The notes below the pieces were generated by a model. That model ran no database searches. It was given only the letters and a program-made list of their open reading frames with translations, and was not told where the DNA came from. DNA of 30,527 nucleotides from Gamarada debralockiae. Lineage: Eukaryota; Ascomycota; Leotiomycetes; Helotiales; Hyphodiscaceae. Numbering within the stretch: position 1 is the first letter of the stretch; every line of letters begins with the position of its first letter. Below, one piece after another: positions 1 to 11,481 of this stretch. The DNA is taken from NCBI GenBank assembly GCA_002803225.1, contig NXFV01000706.1, forward strand, positions 1-30,527. Reading direction: 5' to 3'. The position numbers were made by a program, and so were the translations under genes.

Positions 1-242
1 AGAACAAAGGAGAGAATATTCTAAAAGAGCGGTCAGATTACAAAGTTCACTAAATCTCAAGCTCTATTCTACTAGCAGGAACGCCCCTCACTTCCTCTCC
101 TATCTAGTTGCGTCGAAATCATCACAACGCGTTGAACATGTGACCCGAACACTTGCGAAGTCTTCGAAATAGGTTTCCCCACGCTAGAAAGAGCACGATA
201 TACCCTAACCCTCGCTACATTTCTATCCTTGTCGTATGCCTT

Positions 243-1284
243 TCATAGCTGATAAACCTTGACAGAGTTAATCAGCCAGTAAGCCGGGGCAAACACACCC
301 GGATTAGCTCTAACATATGCCTGACATGTGCTAGCCAAGCTAGAGCAAGAGCTACTTCCCCAAACGCCACCGGCCCACTATACTATAGTCAGAATTTGTT
401 TCTTGGGACACAAATAGGGGAAAACTTACATCACCACAAAAAGTGGTGTCAAATACAATGTTCCCATTAGTAAAGAAGCTATCGATGTTGCAAGAACTTC
501 CTCCATTGAAAGCCACGATAGGAAGTCCCCAGTTTCCACTCACGGGGGCACCATTGGTGATGTCTGATGGAATAGAACCGCGTGGGAAAAACCATACATA
601 AACGCCAGAGCTCTCCCATTGCATAGCATACACGCCTCCTCCGATATTGTTGAATCCGTCGCCATAGGCATTTGTAGTTGTAGTGTTCACTCCGCAACCA
701 GTGTTGCCATTGTTAGCATTGCAGTTGGAATTCTGCAAAACAGTCCCAGCTTGAGAACCCGCGATATTGATAGTGCATCCAGCTGCTGTGTGCAAAGTAA
801 TAGTATCAGTGCCAGCGAGGTTGACACCTTCAATAACATCGATCTCTCCTGAGTTAGGCCAGTTAGGGCCGAAGAGCCAAAACGCTGGCCATACGCCACA
901 TATAGAGCCTGGCATGTGAGAGATATCCGCAATAAAGAGGCCGTGAGTGTACGCCTTGTTGGAGGAGACTCGCACAGATGCACGGCCCGCTGACGGGTTA
1001 ATAGTAGTGTAGTCTACACCTATGTAGATTTGACTATTATTGGTATTGATGAGACCTTCCGATTGGGCAGCTGACTGAGATTGGTATGAGACATACCCGT
1101 GGGTAGGGTCACTGCCAGTTGTGAAGTTAAAGTCGGAGAAGAAGTTTCCTGAGTCGTAGGTGTCCACGAGGTTGTAGTTTGCAGTTGCGTACTGATGGTA
1201 GGTGCCAGAGATGTCTGTAGCAAGAGCATTGATAGTAGGGAGGTATAGGAGAGCAAGCGGCAGAAGAGTAGTGATAGGAGACAT
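243..1284 (-). CDS. Secreted GH16 endo-1,3(4)-beta-glucanase, two exons
   Basis: Glycoside hydrolase family 16 enzyme expected to cut beta-1,3/1,4-glucans outside the cell. Exon 1 is 1284-430 and exon 2 is 377-243. They are joined by a 52-nt intron (378-429) with a GTAAGT donor and a TAG acceptor. I placed the intron because the uninterrupted frame leaves the family after FCGD, while the spliced frame continues with WAGGVW and ends ...AYWLINSVKVYQL, the usual C-terminus of these fungal enzymes. The product is 329 aa. The signature GEIDVIEG lies at about residues 146-153; by family knowledge E147 is the nucleophile and E152 the acid/base. The start at 1284 is chosen because it opens a signal peptide (hydrophobic core, cleavage likely after ALA near residue 22); an upstream in-frame ATG at 1377 would bury it. 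Cysteines are conserved near the C-terminus. The exact substrate (laminarin or mixed-linkage glucan) cannot be read from the sequence. Confidence 0.92.
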
Positions 1285-1301
1285 AGTGTGAGTTGCTTTG
1301 A

Positions 1302-1326
1302 ATATATATAGTTGAAAATATATATA
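1302..1326 (-). promoter_or_regulatory. TATA-like AT repeats upstream of the GH16 gene
   Basis: Two TATATATA runs separated by a short spacer lie 18-42 nt upstream of the chosen GH16 start codon. They may serve as a TATA element with a very short leader. The position close to the ATG is unusual, so this is only a candidate. Confidence 0.3.
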
Positions 1327-1748
1327 GATGAAGTTGAAGGAGTATCGAAGTGGATGGGGCCAAAAGTTTTGGAACACTGGGAGACTACCTGATTATATAG
1401 TCGTGCGGACAACACTAAATGTGTTCTAGAATCTCCTGAAACTAAAGCCCAAGGTAAAAGGCATTAGAGATATGCCGAAGTCTCGAGAACAAGCAAAGGC
1501 AATAGAGCAAGGTAGTTTATTATCTTGAACGACAAATGGCCCGGAGTAAACCCTAGACCATAGAGAAGGCCCAAATAGATATATTGATATTAATCTTAAT
1601 ATACTATTTGCTCGCGACGGTTCCCACAGTTCGCCTTGGCGGATTCTCTCCTCTACAGCTAGGTAGCACCTGGCCATAGAACCTACTTGGTTACTATAGG
1701 CGGCACGCAAGAAAATAGAAGGCAAAACAGATGGATTAAGGTTTTTCC

Positions 1749-1822
1749 CTAGTATACAGGGGCCTTACTAGCTCAAGCCAGCAAGGGGCTGGCATAGAGT
1801 ATAGATATGACATGTATACTAG
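1749..1822. repeat. 74-bp element bounded by 10-bp inverted repeats
   Basis: Perfect arms CTAGTATACA (1749-1758) and TGTATACTAG (1813-1822) face each other across 54 nt. The left arm is also nested in a small CCCT...AGGG hairpin. It could be a relic of a miniature element or chance in AT-rich DNA; no clear target-site duplication is visible. Confidence 0.3.
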
Positions 1823-1882
1823 TTTTCCTTAGCACTAAACTAATAGGCTTCCCACATGGCTTAGCCGAAATGGGGTAAGAAC

Positions 1883-1900
1883 ATAATAATAATAATAATA
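1883..1900. repeat. ATA trinucleotide microsatellite
   Basis: Six uninterrupted ATA units in the spacer after the GH16 gene. Confidence 0.8.
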
Positions 1901-2454
1901 TACTATTTGATATGCCGGAGAGAGTAACGTCGTATTGCTATATTAAAAAGAAGGGTAAACGATGACAAGTCACCCCCAAATACCCCTAGTCTCTTATACC
2001 CTATCCACAAGACACTATCTCAGCCACTATCTACTATATCTGACTTGGGGATTTCATATCATAGGAGCAGATTTGCAGGGCACCTACAACATACAAAGGA
2101 CACTGTCTGTTGTTAGCTTTGTCGGCATAAATCCGGGGAAAGAATTTGCTGTGAAAGGAGCAGCCAAAATGGTTTGCCTATGATCTGTGTAGGCATTTCT
2201 GGATTCTAGCAGGGATATCAGAATTCATGGAATACGAGCATTTAAACTTTATAATTTTGTGGGTAGTAAGTGCGTTTCACTTGGCAAGCGCTAACCGAAA
2301 TATGAGTAAAGCTGTGTTTATACGAGAGAACAAAAAAGGGTTTGTTTAATTCCTAATATCACGGGTACAGACAAAATTTCTCACTACTCTAAGGGGTTAA
2401 ATCAGATAAGTGACTCACCAAGTACATATGTAGCTGGGTCACACGGTAGTTGGC

Positions 2455-3229
2455 CGTAGAGAAGACACGGCCCGAAACTCAGGAGCTACTTAGCAGATGT
2501 CTCTGGCATGGCCCAGCTTACTTCGGCTATCGTTACGAGTACGCAACTGAGTACGTCCAGATCATGAAAGATCTCTGGGAAAATGGAGTTAGCAACTTCA
2601 AGGGCAAGCATTTTACTACGAATGACTGTAAGATGCTGTCTAAACCTTCAAGCCCAATCAGTATCGTAGCTGCTGGCCAGAGTCCTACGGGCTTGGAATT
2701 TGCTGCTGAGCATTGCCATTACAACTTTGCGCCTGGTAATGGCCATAACACCTCGACTGCTTTCGCAGAGAGGAATAAGAAGCTGGTAGAAGAGGCGAAG
2801 AATGCGGGGAGAGTTGTAGGGCGATAGTTTTGTTTATAGTTATTACTGCAGAGACTGACAAGGTTGCTTGGGCGAAGTGAGAGTTTCATAAATCCGGCGT
2901 ATGTAGGCCTTCCAGTTATCTTAGTCTGAGCTTGCAAACTTTAACATCTCTAGTGGATGAAGAGGCTGTATCTTGGCTTAGAACTCAGGGGTCGAAAGAT
3001 ACGAAGGCTGCGTGAGGCCACAGCTACAGTTATGAGATATCAGATAGAAGAGGATGCTGTCAACTTCAACGCTGGTACTTTGATTGGAAGCTTTGAAAGT
3101 GTAGCGAAGATGTTGGACGAGGTTGCTGCAGAATCTATCAAAGGAATCATGATGACTTTCGATGATTTAGAAGCTGGGGCAGAGAAGCTTTGGGACGAAG
3201 ATACAGCCTCTGATGAAGAGTTGCAATGA
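2455..3229 (+). pseudogene. Broken RutA-like FMN-dependent monooxygenase (luciferase-like family)
   Basis: Three blocks in different frames match consecutive parts of the RutA-type pyrimidine monooxygenase family. Block 1 (about 2490-2823) reads RYEYATEYVQIMKDLWENG and includes VAAGQSPTG. Block 2 (2830-2898) reads FIVITAETDKVAWAK, then TGA (2878-2880) where the family has Trp, then EFHKSG. After about 18 extra codons that start GTATGT and end CTAG (2899-2953, a likely former intron), DEEAVSWL follows. Block 3 (about 3020-3229) reads NFNAGTLIGSFESV and MMTFDDLEAG and ends normally. So there is one stop, at least two frame changes (near 2825 and 3015), and no sign of the roughly 160 N-terminal residues that carry the first half of the flavin barrel. 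Live family members open the uracil ring using FMN and oxygen. The substrate of the ancestral gene is unknown, and bacterial origin is possible but unproven. Confidence 0.8.
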
Positions 3230-3964
3230 AGCTCATGCCTCCTTGAACCGGATACAATTTTCGTAAGGGTTTATTTGAACCTCTATTTCTAAAGACAATT
3301 CTGTGAATTGGGCATCTGTGTTTACAGGGAGTCTGTCTTACCCTAGGTACACTTAGTCACTGACATGGTTCGGCAGATCTCATTCACCTTTCTCAATATT
3401 GAATGTAATGACATATGCCTCCACCCAAATCATCAATTGGCAGTGAATCAAGTGCTCTGTTATAAAGGTGCGACTTTCCGTCGAAGTCAAGATCAACTTT
3501 CGCTCCACTGAAGACGGCTCTGGGATTCGACAATAATAAAGCAGACGACAGCAAGAAGCATCACAAGAAGTATGAAATCAGAGCCAGATCTCATGTATCA
3601 GAAACAAACTCGGCTTTAGACTGCAAAATATGGCAGATCAAGCGATTGGATAACGATGCGGCTTGGATCTCCATGTTTTTGATAATGAGAACTTCGTCAA
3701 TGATGATGGAATTGACCTCGTACTTGAGTGGACCTTATATGCTCAGACCAGGCTTCTCCGTGAAATATGACTGCGCACTTGTGCAGATGCTTGATGGATC
3801 ACGCCTGTCGGAAGTTCAAAATCTTGCAGCACCCGGCAATGAAGCGATGGATAAAATAGCAACTTGTCATACAATGATTGCTCAGTCCTCAATACTCCAC
3901 AGATATTGAGGATTAGCGGTCCACAAACAGCTGGGAATCATTCGATTATTCGTGAATATTCTAT
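3230..3964. other. Intergenic, only anonymous ORF fragments
   Basis: Between the broken monooxygenase and the end of UTP6. A frame on the plus strand is open from about 3470 to 3909 without an early ATG, and other frames give protein-like pieces (for example FDNENFVNDDGIDLVLEW around 3680), but stops interrupt them and I recognise no family. It probably contains the UTP6 3' region plus decayed sequence. Confidence 0.45.
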
Positions 3965-5231
3965 TCATTCCAGTTTCCGCAGCGTATGCTTCAGCACTGT
4001 CTGGATACCCGGATCCAGCTCCTCTATCGCCAAAATCGATTCAATCCACGCCTTTGTCTTCTTCGAAAGCTCTTTTTTATCCTTCACCTTCGCCATCGAC
4101 TCCTTCAACCTGTCTAGTGCCGAGCCCAGAGCCCCAGGGAATTCCGCCGAGGTTGGCTGAATTCCAGAAAATGGTTGTCTGATATAGCAATTACAAGTAC
4201 AAGCGTCGGTGGGGTATAATTCAGTCATGCTGTCAAGAACGTGTTGGAGTATCTTGGACAGACATCTAACTTGTGTGAAAGCGGCGAACATGTCGAAGAA
4301 ATCTTCTGCTGCGGCGGGACAGAAGAAAGGTTGTTTGCGCGCAGCGTCGAAAATAGCCAGGGGGATAGCACCGTTGAGCGCTGGAGTCGTCATAGGGTCC
4401 TTCTCAGCCTCCGAGTCCACCTTCACTCCCTCGATCATGCTGGGCTGCAAGGTGTTGGTCTTGAAGTCCGGTATAGCGATTATATCCGCCGAAGCCGCAA
4501 AGCCCGGGTCCTCTGTGTCTTCCTCCATAGCCTCCGAATCCTCTATCGATCTGTCGACATCCAATCCAAGAATTTTCCTTCGCAGCGCAATCTTGGCAAG
4601 GTATATCATCTCTAGCTTCGCATACTCAATCCACAAATCCTTACTCCTCGTACAGAATCTCGTTCCTCTCTGCATATAACTTCTCGCACCATTCATATCT
4701 GATTCCGTCTCCAAGCTCCATCTCGCCGCGTAAAGCCATAACTCTGATTTCGTGGGGTGCAATCGGATCGCTGATGTGAGGATCGTCTTGAATTTCTTCG
4801 TGGTCTTTGCCTGTCTGGCACATTCCAAATATGACATCCACAGCGCTACATCTCCAGGATGCTTTCTCGTAGCTCGATCGAAGATATTGAAGATCCGTGC
4901 CTGGCCGGAATATTTCGTGCTATCTTTTATCCGTAATCGCTTGCATCGTTTTTGGCGGAGTTGTTCTAGATTGATTTCCCATGCGGCGTATCTTGCAAAG
5001 TCGACGGGTTGGGAGCCTCGGGCCAGGACTTTGTGTTCGAAATCGGATCTCTTCTTGACCAGGTTTCGGATCTCGTCCTGCAGATTTCCAATTATTCAAA
5101 TGGTTCAAAGATCTTGAAGGAACTGCTGTTGGTGGACGAACCTTTGTAAATATCTTCTTCTGCTCAAACTCCTGCAGTTGAGGAACCGCCTGTTCCAAAT
5201 AGAACCTCGCTTTATCACTTGCGCCAGACAT
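3965..5231 (-). CDS. UTP6: UTP6, SSU processome (UTP-B) component, two exons
   Basis: U3 snoRNA-associated protein 6, a nucleolar UTP-B subunit needed for early 18S rRNA processing. Exon 1 is 5231-5142, encoding 30 residues that begin MSGASDKARFYLEQ and end KKIFTK. A 64-nt intron (5078-5141, GTTCGT...CTGCAG) follows. Exon 2 is 5077-3965 and resumes with DEIRNLVKKRSDFEHK, which is how the family continues. The product is 400 aa, near the yeast length of about 440. The N-terminal Utp6 domain spans about residues 1-90. HAT (half-a-TPR) helices follow, with recognisable motifs such as DVALWMSYLECA, LRLHPTKSELW-like text and RSYMQRGTRFC. The C-terminal part keeps GAIPLAIFDAA and FFDMFAAF. The first ATG is chosen because its peptide matches the family start. 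It is divergently transcribed from CWH43 with 340 bp between start codons. Confidence 0.95.
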
Positions 5232-5571
5232 TGTAATTGCAGGATTGAGGTGTCACGATCTAAATCCTGAAGTTGGCTGGTAGTATGAAGTGTTGGATTT
5301 GATTCACTCAACTTTTTCCAATGATTCTGCCACCGCCCTTCTTAGCGTCAAATACTAGCGCTTTGTTCCTGATTTGGCAGCCGCCTTGCACTCTTCTGGA
5401 CAGCTATCCTTGATGGCTTTTTGATTATTATGGGGTAATGAGACAGGAAGATCTCGCGAAAGTCAGAACCAAAACACCTTCAATTCGTGTCTTTCTCTTG
5501 CTACTCGCATCCTTCTCCTCCGGATCTTTCGGATGACACTCCTTTGGATGTGAAATTTCCTTCTGATCACA
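5232..5571. promoter_or_regulatory. Shared divergent promoter region of UTP6 and CWH43
   Basis: The 340 bp between two outward-facing start codons must carry both leaders and probably both core promoters. I see no canonical TATA box and no obvious PAC or RRPE element of the yeast ribosome-biogenesis type. Confidence 0.55.
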
Positions 5572-8500
5572 ATGGCACCCAAATTCAAGGACGGCGACGT
5601 CGTACTCGCCTTCTCTGGCAAATGGGTGTCTTGGGCACACACTGCGGCAGCATATGGTGAGGAGACGTCATTTTGGGATTCACCGAAAATGTGCTGACTT
5701 TGAGAGTAGCTGCTTTCTTGAGTGCATTTTTTGTTGGAGTCTCGCTGCATTATCACAAGATCGTCCAGAATGAATGGTTTGGCTATCCCGAGGAATGGTT
5801 CCCCTCAGTCTCGGCGACCATTGGAGACCGATATCCAGAGCGCTCCTTTTTCATGATTTTCATAGCTATCACATCAGGTACGTGGAAAGCAATCGGTTGG
5901 CAGAGATAATTGCTAAGCAGAGATCAGGCCCTCGATTTGCGCTGGTTGGTTTATGGTACCTCCTCACGGCTCGACCGAATGCGACACTCCCGAAATTCGT
6001 TGCCTTTATGGGCCTATTTCGAACCCTTACATGCGGTGGATGGACATATGTTACATCAACGGACGACCACGATTGGCATGATATCTTTATGATATCTTAC
6101 TTGGTGGCAACGGTGCCTTGGACGGCTGGATGTTTGGCTTTGAGCCCTAACAATGCCAGGGCCGTCAAGTATCGAAAATACCTCGCAAGCGCCTTCTTCG
6201 GTACTCTGATCCCTCTGGTCTACTTCTTCATTCAACACAAGGTCCACAGAGTCGCAGGAGGTAAGGCTTCCATCGCCCAGGAAGGAATGAATCTAACAAG
6301 TCTCCCAGCATACACAATCTATGCTTTCTTTGAATGGGCGTTGGTTTTATTTGATGTAGCGTTTGATGCAGTTACAGCTCTCGATTTTGAGACTTTCGAA
6401 CTGGTTGTGAAAGACGTTAAAGGATCGAGCAAGGGGTACGTCCACTGGCTCCCGAAGTAGTTCGTGTACATGTATTTCAACGGCAATACATAATTGTGAA
6501 CATCTCTAAGAATATCTTGGTATAGAAACAACAAGATGGTAGCCGATGCTGTTCTTGAAAAGGAGTATGTGATATCAAAAGCCCTTGTACAAGCTCCATG
6601 CTAACTCTGACCAGGAAAGCCAGGCAAGCCAATGAAGTTTTCGGTCACGCGTTTTCGTGGATGAACGCCATTGATGCTGTGGCGGATGTCTATAATGGGG
6701 TAAGTTAGGCCGTTCTTGCGATCCGTCCATTACTGACAGGGTTCAGTTTGTCTTCTGGTCCATGTTGACTTCCTTGGGCCTTCTAGTGTGGTGTAAGTAT
6801 TCCTTCTTCTGGCCAAGCGATAAATACTGATAAGTTACAGACTTCCCACTGTGGCACATGGGTATTTCAGGCTACGAAGTAATGGTCATGTCAACAGTGT
6901 CACCGTTCCTACTGGGTATCCAGCCGATACGCCTATTAGTGGTCAAAAATCTTCGGCTCTGCCATTTCTTGGCCCTTTCAGGTCTTCTGGGATATCTCGT
7001 TAAAGATCCAGCGTACAGATTGTTCACAGTCGGATTCGCTGTGTGGATGTCTTGCCTATCCTGGGCTGCGACCTGGTATTCCGAGGCTGGGAACCCAAGA
7101 CGTTTGGAAACGAAGATCTCAGCATGGACTATTGGTTTGATTGCTTCCAGTGTCGTCAAATTTGCCTGGCAGACAAGCAACCCCATCTGGCCAATAGTGC
7201 ATTCCCAAAATGGAGGTTGGAATGGTCTCGGGCTCATCCTTGCTGTCTTGGCAGTGCTTCGTTCTACCCGCAAGCCACTAGCTGGAGAAGAGATGCTGGG
7301 AGTTTCCAGCCGTAAGGAAGGCTCATCAGTTCTCGCCGGACTGGGACTTGGTGGTCTCTTCTTTGCTCTCCACTCTCTATTATCGGATTCCAGTACCATG
7401 ATTTTGTGGGTATGGGAGGGATACCCTGTTCGCGGACCTATCTCCGTACCCCACGGCGCATGGACAATTCTTGCAATGGGAGCTGGCCTAACATTGGGCC
7501 TCTTCAAAGAGGACATTGCTAGAAGTTGGACTGCTTATGGTGTCGGCTGTATCGGAGCTGCAATGCTCACCCTTTATAGCAACTGGACTGGCTACTACGG
7601 CGCCCTGGTCTTGACCGTCTACCTTCTGGCAGCGTCAGTGCCATTGATCGGATCGGCGGCTAGAAAGAGCCCTGCGAAGGCATTTGGCGTTGGTTTTTTG
7701 GCCTATAACTTCATGGTTTTATTCCATGTTTGGGTCGTAGCCTATGCCTTTGTGCCTGGCGGACCTCTCGTTCGTGAACGGACCGATTGGGTGATGCTCA
7801 CGACCATGCTTCTCACTGGCTGTGGAGTCTTCGCATCTCTGTCAACCACACCCGCTGCCCCTCGTAGGCGCGCCATTCTCGACTCGCGCAAACTGCGCTC
7901 CTACTACCTCTACATTCTAGGCTTCCTACAACTTATGGCGATCTCGATCGCCTACCTACGATTCCCAACAAACGACTACGTTCCCTACCACAAAGACGAG
8001 AAGATCCTCACAGCCGGAATTTGGACCATCCACTTCTCCCTTGATAACGATATGTGGTCTTCAGAATACCGTATGCGCGACGTAATCAAGGAGCTCGAAA
8101 TCGACGTTATCGGCCTTCTGGAATCCGATCTCCAGCGTATCATCATGGGCAATCGTGACACCACACAATTCCTCGCTGAGGACCTAGGCATGTACGTTGA
8201 TTACGGACCAGGTCCCAACAAACACACCTGGGGTGCGGCGCTCCTTTCGAAGTTCCCGATCGTGAACTCGACCCACCACCTCCTTCCTTCACCCGTAGGC
8301 GAGTTAGCCCCTGCTATCCACGCCACATTAGATGTGTACGGAGAGCTTGTAGACGTCTTCGTCTTCCATTCCGGACAAGAAGAAGATCCCGAAGATCGCC
8401 GCCTCCAAACCGAATACCTATCCAATCTAATGGGATCCTCACCGCGCCCCTCCATCCTCCTCTCCTACCTCGTCACCAAGCCTCTAGAAGGTAACTACAA

Positions 8501-8816
8501 CACCTACGTGTCTGAGAAATCCGGCATGCATGATATCGATCCATCCGATTGGGACAGATGGTGCGAATATATTCTCTACAAAGGACTCAAACGTACAGGA
8601 TATGCCAGAGTATCGAGGAGCACGATTACCGATACGGAGATTCAGGTGGGGAAGTTCTTGATTGGGGAGAAGCCGAGTGAAGTTGAGGAGGTTAGGAATG
8701 CCAGAATTGATGAGGGACAGGTACCGGAGGGACGCAGGTTCCCAGCTATGTTTAGGGGTGAGGGTGTTAGGGGCCATAGGTATCATGTTTTCGATGAGCC
8801 GAGATATTATGCTTAA
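5572..8816 (+). CDS. CWH43: CWH43, GPI-anchor lipid (ceramide) remodelase, seven exons
   Basis: Multi-pass ER protein that exchanges the lipid of GPI anchors for ceramide; animals carry the halves as separate PGAP2 and PGAP2IP. Exons: 5572-5656, 5707-5877, 5928-6435, 6526-6564, 6615-6699, 6747-6792, 6841-8816. Introns are 50, 50, 90, 50, 47 and 48 nt, all GT-AG; two have CTGAC and one CTAAC before the acceptor. They rejoin conserved text such as [24 protein letters not shown] and LVWY|FPLWHM. Total 969 aa (yeast about 953). Residues 1 to about 240 are the Frag1/DRAM/Sfk1-like part with [17 protein letters not shown] dozen or so hydrophobic segments follow. From about residue 695 lies the exo/endonuclease/phosphatase-like domain with GLLESD and [15 protein letters not shown]. 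The start ATG gives the family N-terminus ([12 protein letters not shown]). Frames agree across all seven exons, so the gene looks intact. Confidence 0.95.
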
Positions 8817-9469
8817 AGGCAATGGATCGTTCTCGACTAGAGATGATATCGATAGCAAGCATTTCTTTTGTAAATACTGGGGGAAGGAGGAGGGTTAGGA
8901 AAGGTGGAAACCTGGATTGCAGACGCGACCAGCAGAGTATAGGATAGTTGGTGGAGCGTTAATATTTAGCATTGCATTATTGCATGAGCCATTCCTTCCT
9001 CACTTCTCTATTCACCTCAACATACCAGTGCTCTGTCGACTTCAATATTATATCTGATGATCTAACCATAAGTGATGACAAGCGTCTGCCTTCGCCCCTT
9101 GATTCTACTTCACCATAGCACCCTCCAAATCCTACACTTTTCGCACCATCCATCCCCAAACCTCCCATCTCATGCGACAAATCAGTTAACCCAACCTTCC
9201 AACACTCTCCTATCAAAATTTCACACCAATCTCCTCCTAGCACAAAATCTCGCGTGTCTGCGGGTGCAAAATGGCAGCCGAATTCAGCGGTCTTGGTCAC
9301 TGAGCTCAGCCGAATACTAGCGACAGACGAAAGGTGTCAGTACCTTTACCTGAGATACTCCTCTATTCGATCTTCCCTTTCAAGGGATCTAATCTTTACG
9401 TCGACTATCGATGACCAGTATCATGTCCTTGAAACTCCTGGAATTTACTTTGTCGGCCAAAGTTAGTCA
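8817..9469. other. Intergenic between CWH43 and HET gene
   Basis: CWH43 3' region and HET 5' region. A small plus-strand ORF at 9254-9466 ends just before the HET start but resembles nothing I know. No repeat or RNA gene seen. Confidence 0.5.
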
Positions 9470-11481
9470 ATGATGGTCTCATATCAGTACAATCCACTAG
9501 ATACCGACAACCAGGAAATTCGCGTCCTTAGGTTACTGCCTCGCCTTGAGCCAATTGCGGACAGACATGAAAGTACTGGACTGCATTCTTGGTTCCCATG
9601 GATCAATCATAGCCTCCTGCCATTCTCTTCATACTGTAGAGATCCGCCAATTTCTTGTATCTTGGATACGGTCTCCTTGAACGCCTGCCCGGAATATTTC
9701 GCTTTGTCATATGCCTGGGGAGATCCTCGTCTTGTTCGATCAATCATTATCAATAGCGTAGAGGTCCTAGTCACAGAGAGCGTTTACGTTGCTCTTCAAC
9801 ATCTGCGACAGGAATCTGAGCTACTTACTCTCTGGATCGATGCGCTTTGCATCAATCAGTCAGATAAGGAAGAAAAGAGGACTCAAGTCCTGCAGATGAA
9901 GAGAATCTACGAGGAGGCGACATGCGTCCTCACGTGGCTTGGGCCGGAGGCTGATGGAAGCGATCTGGTGATGGACTGCCTCGAGCGGATTGGCAGAACA
10001 GCCGACGACCTCGAGCTCTGGGGTATCTCGCCCAAACAACTGATTGAGATATCCAAGAATCTAGAAGATGGATACAACGTGGATACTATGGCAAAGCTAG
10101 AAGATCTGTACGAGAGGATCGATCACTGGTTTCCCGACCAGTTTCCTGCGGAGGCATATAAAACTTTCGTTACACGAGGATGGTGGTATCAGGCCTGGGG
10201 AGTTCAAGAGCTCTCAGTCGCTCGAGAGGTTGTCTTTCTATGTGGAAAGAAGAAGATCTCATGCAAGCACCTCGAAAACGCCGCGACGGCTTTGGCAGCT
10301 TACTGTTGGTCCACGGTTGAGAGGGAGAAATCACGCAAGGCTTCCAAAGGCGATGATCGGAAATGGGCTTATGACGCTGTGAATGCGGCGCAATTACTCT
10401 CCGCTATGGATTTGATGCTCTCATTTCGCAGGCACTATCAGCAAGCAAAGATCAACAAGGATCCAAGTCGCACACTGTTGTCTCTACTGAAGCAGGAATT
10501 ATCCCAGATGATAAGTGCCCAAGACTCAGAGCCAGCGACGAAAGAGACAAGATTTATGCCCTGCTAGGCCTTGCGGCCGATGAGGATAAGCTCAACTTTC
10601 GGGTCGACTATCATGACGAATACCTGCTTGCCTCTGTGTATCTCGACGTGTCGAGAGCTATGCTCAGCCACGGTGGCTTGGAGATATTGGCATTCCGTCC
10701 AAGATGGAACGTTCCTAATGGACTACCTTCTTGGGCGTGTGACTGGGGGCCTCTTGTCCAATCTCCATTCAGAGACGGTACTCACATAGATCGGCCATTC
10801 CACGCATCAAGAACATCGACATTTGAATTGTCTTTCGATGAGCAGGGAAAAGTCCTTTCAATTAAAAGCATCCGTATTGGCCAGATATCCCAAGTTGGTA
10901 CCGCAATAACGCCAGGTTCGATTGCAAATCTCCATATGACCGAGCAGGACTGGATGGTCGTCGATCAGTTTGTATCAGAGGCTGAGCAGCTTTACCAAGA
11001 CCAGTCTGAGGAGGAAATAGCACGCATACTAACAGGATACTACGAGATGTTCGGTTTGGGGACTGGACTCTCGGTGCCACGATGTCGTCGCGCAACTGCG
11101 AGCTGCCTTGAGCCGTATCGGAAGATGAAGGAGTGGCTGCGCTTGGTCAGAGAGAAGATCGCGATTGACGAGGCGACGAAGATGCAGGTAACAGAAGACC
11201 TGCAACAGCGTATAAACGAATCGATGAGGGCTTTTAAAGCATATGGCACTGTGGGAGGAGCTTCTTGTTGGACTGTGTTGAGTCGATCACTAGATCGAAG
11301 GGCATTCCGTTCGAGGGAGGGTTACGTCGGTCTCGGCCCTGCACAATTGATGGATGGTGACATAGTATGTATTTTCTTCGGCGCAGATCTTCCATTTGTT
11401 CTTCGGTTACTCGATGGGAGAAAGTATCAGCTGTTGGGCGAGGCATATGTCCACAAGGTAATGGACGGGCGAACTCATTAG
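9470..11481 (+). pseudogene. Heterokaryon-incompatibility (HET) domain gene with a frame break
   Basis: HET-domain proteins act in fungal non-self recognition and can trigger cell death on fusion of unlike hyphae. The first frame (9470-10567) opens with YQYNPLD...EIRVLRLLP and carries the HET domain at about residues 75-220: EYFALSYAWGDP, LWIDALCINQ, MKRIYEEATCVLTWLGP. The second frame runs to 11481: RASDERDKIYALLGLA, then the long variable C-terminus, ending GEAYVHKVMDGRTH as the family usually does. The switch falls near 10493-10520, between LLSLLKQ and PRLRASDERDK. Removing about 23 nt (10496-10518) would restore a normal-looking join. That is too short for an intron, and the only GT-AG pair I found (10477-10523, 47 nt) deletes the conserved LLSLL. 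I therefore read it as a small indel, a natural break or a sequencing error. Two adjacent ATGs (9470, 9473) could start it. Confidence 0.82.

Larger units (their letters stand above)
1285..2454. other. Gene-poor spacer between GH16 gene and broken monooxygenase gene
   Basis: No ORF here resembles a known family. The stretch is AT-rich and holds TATA-like runs, a 10-bp inverted repeat, an ATA microsatellite, and a 14-mer occurring twice (1597-1610 and 1896-1909). The repeats and lack of coding potential suggest old, decayed mobile DNA, but no element can be named. Confidence 0.5.

Noticed and set aside
201..216. CCCTAACCCT, telomere-like text
   Set aside because: Less than two repeat units and flanked by ordinary sequence; not a telomere.
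6872..7516. 214-codon minus-strand ORF under CWH43
   Set aside because: Antisense shadow of the well-supported CWH43 exon 7.
10477..10523. 47-nt GT-AG intron to explain the HET frame change
   Set aside because: Frame arithmetic works, but it removes the conserved LLSLL text and has a weak donor (GTTGTC); a small indel fits better.
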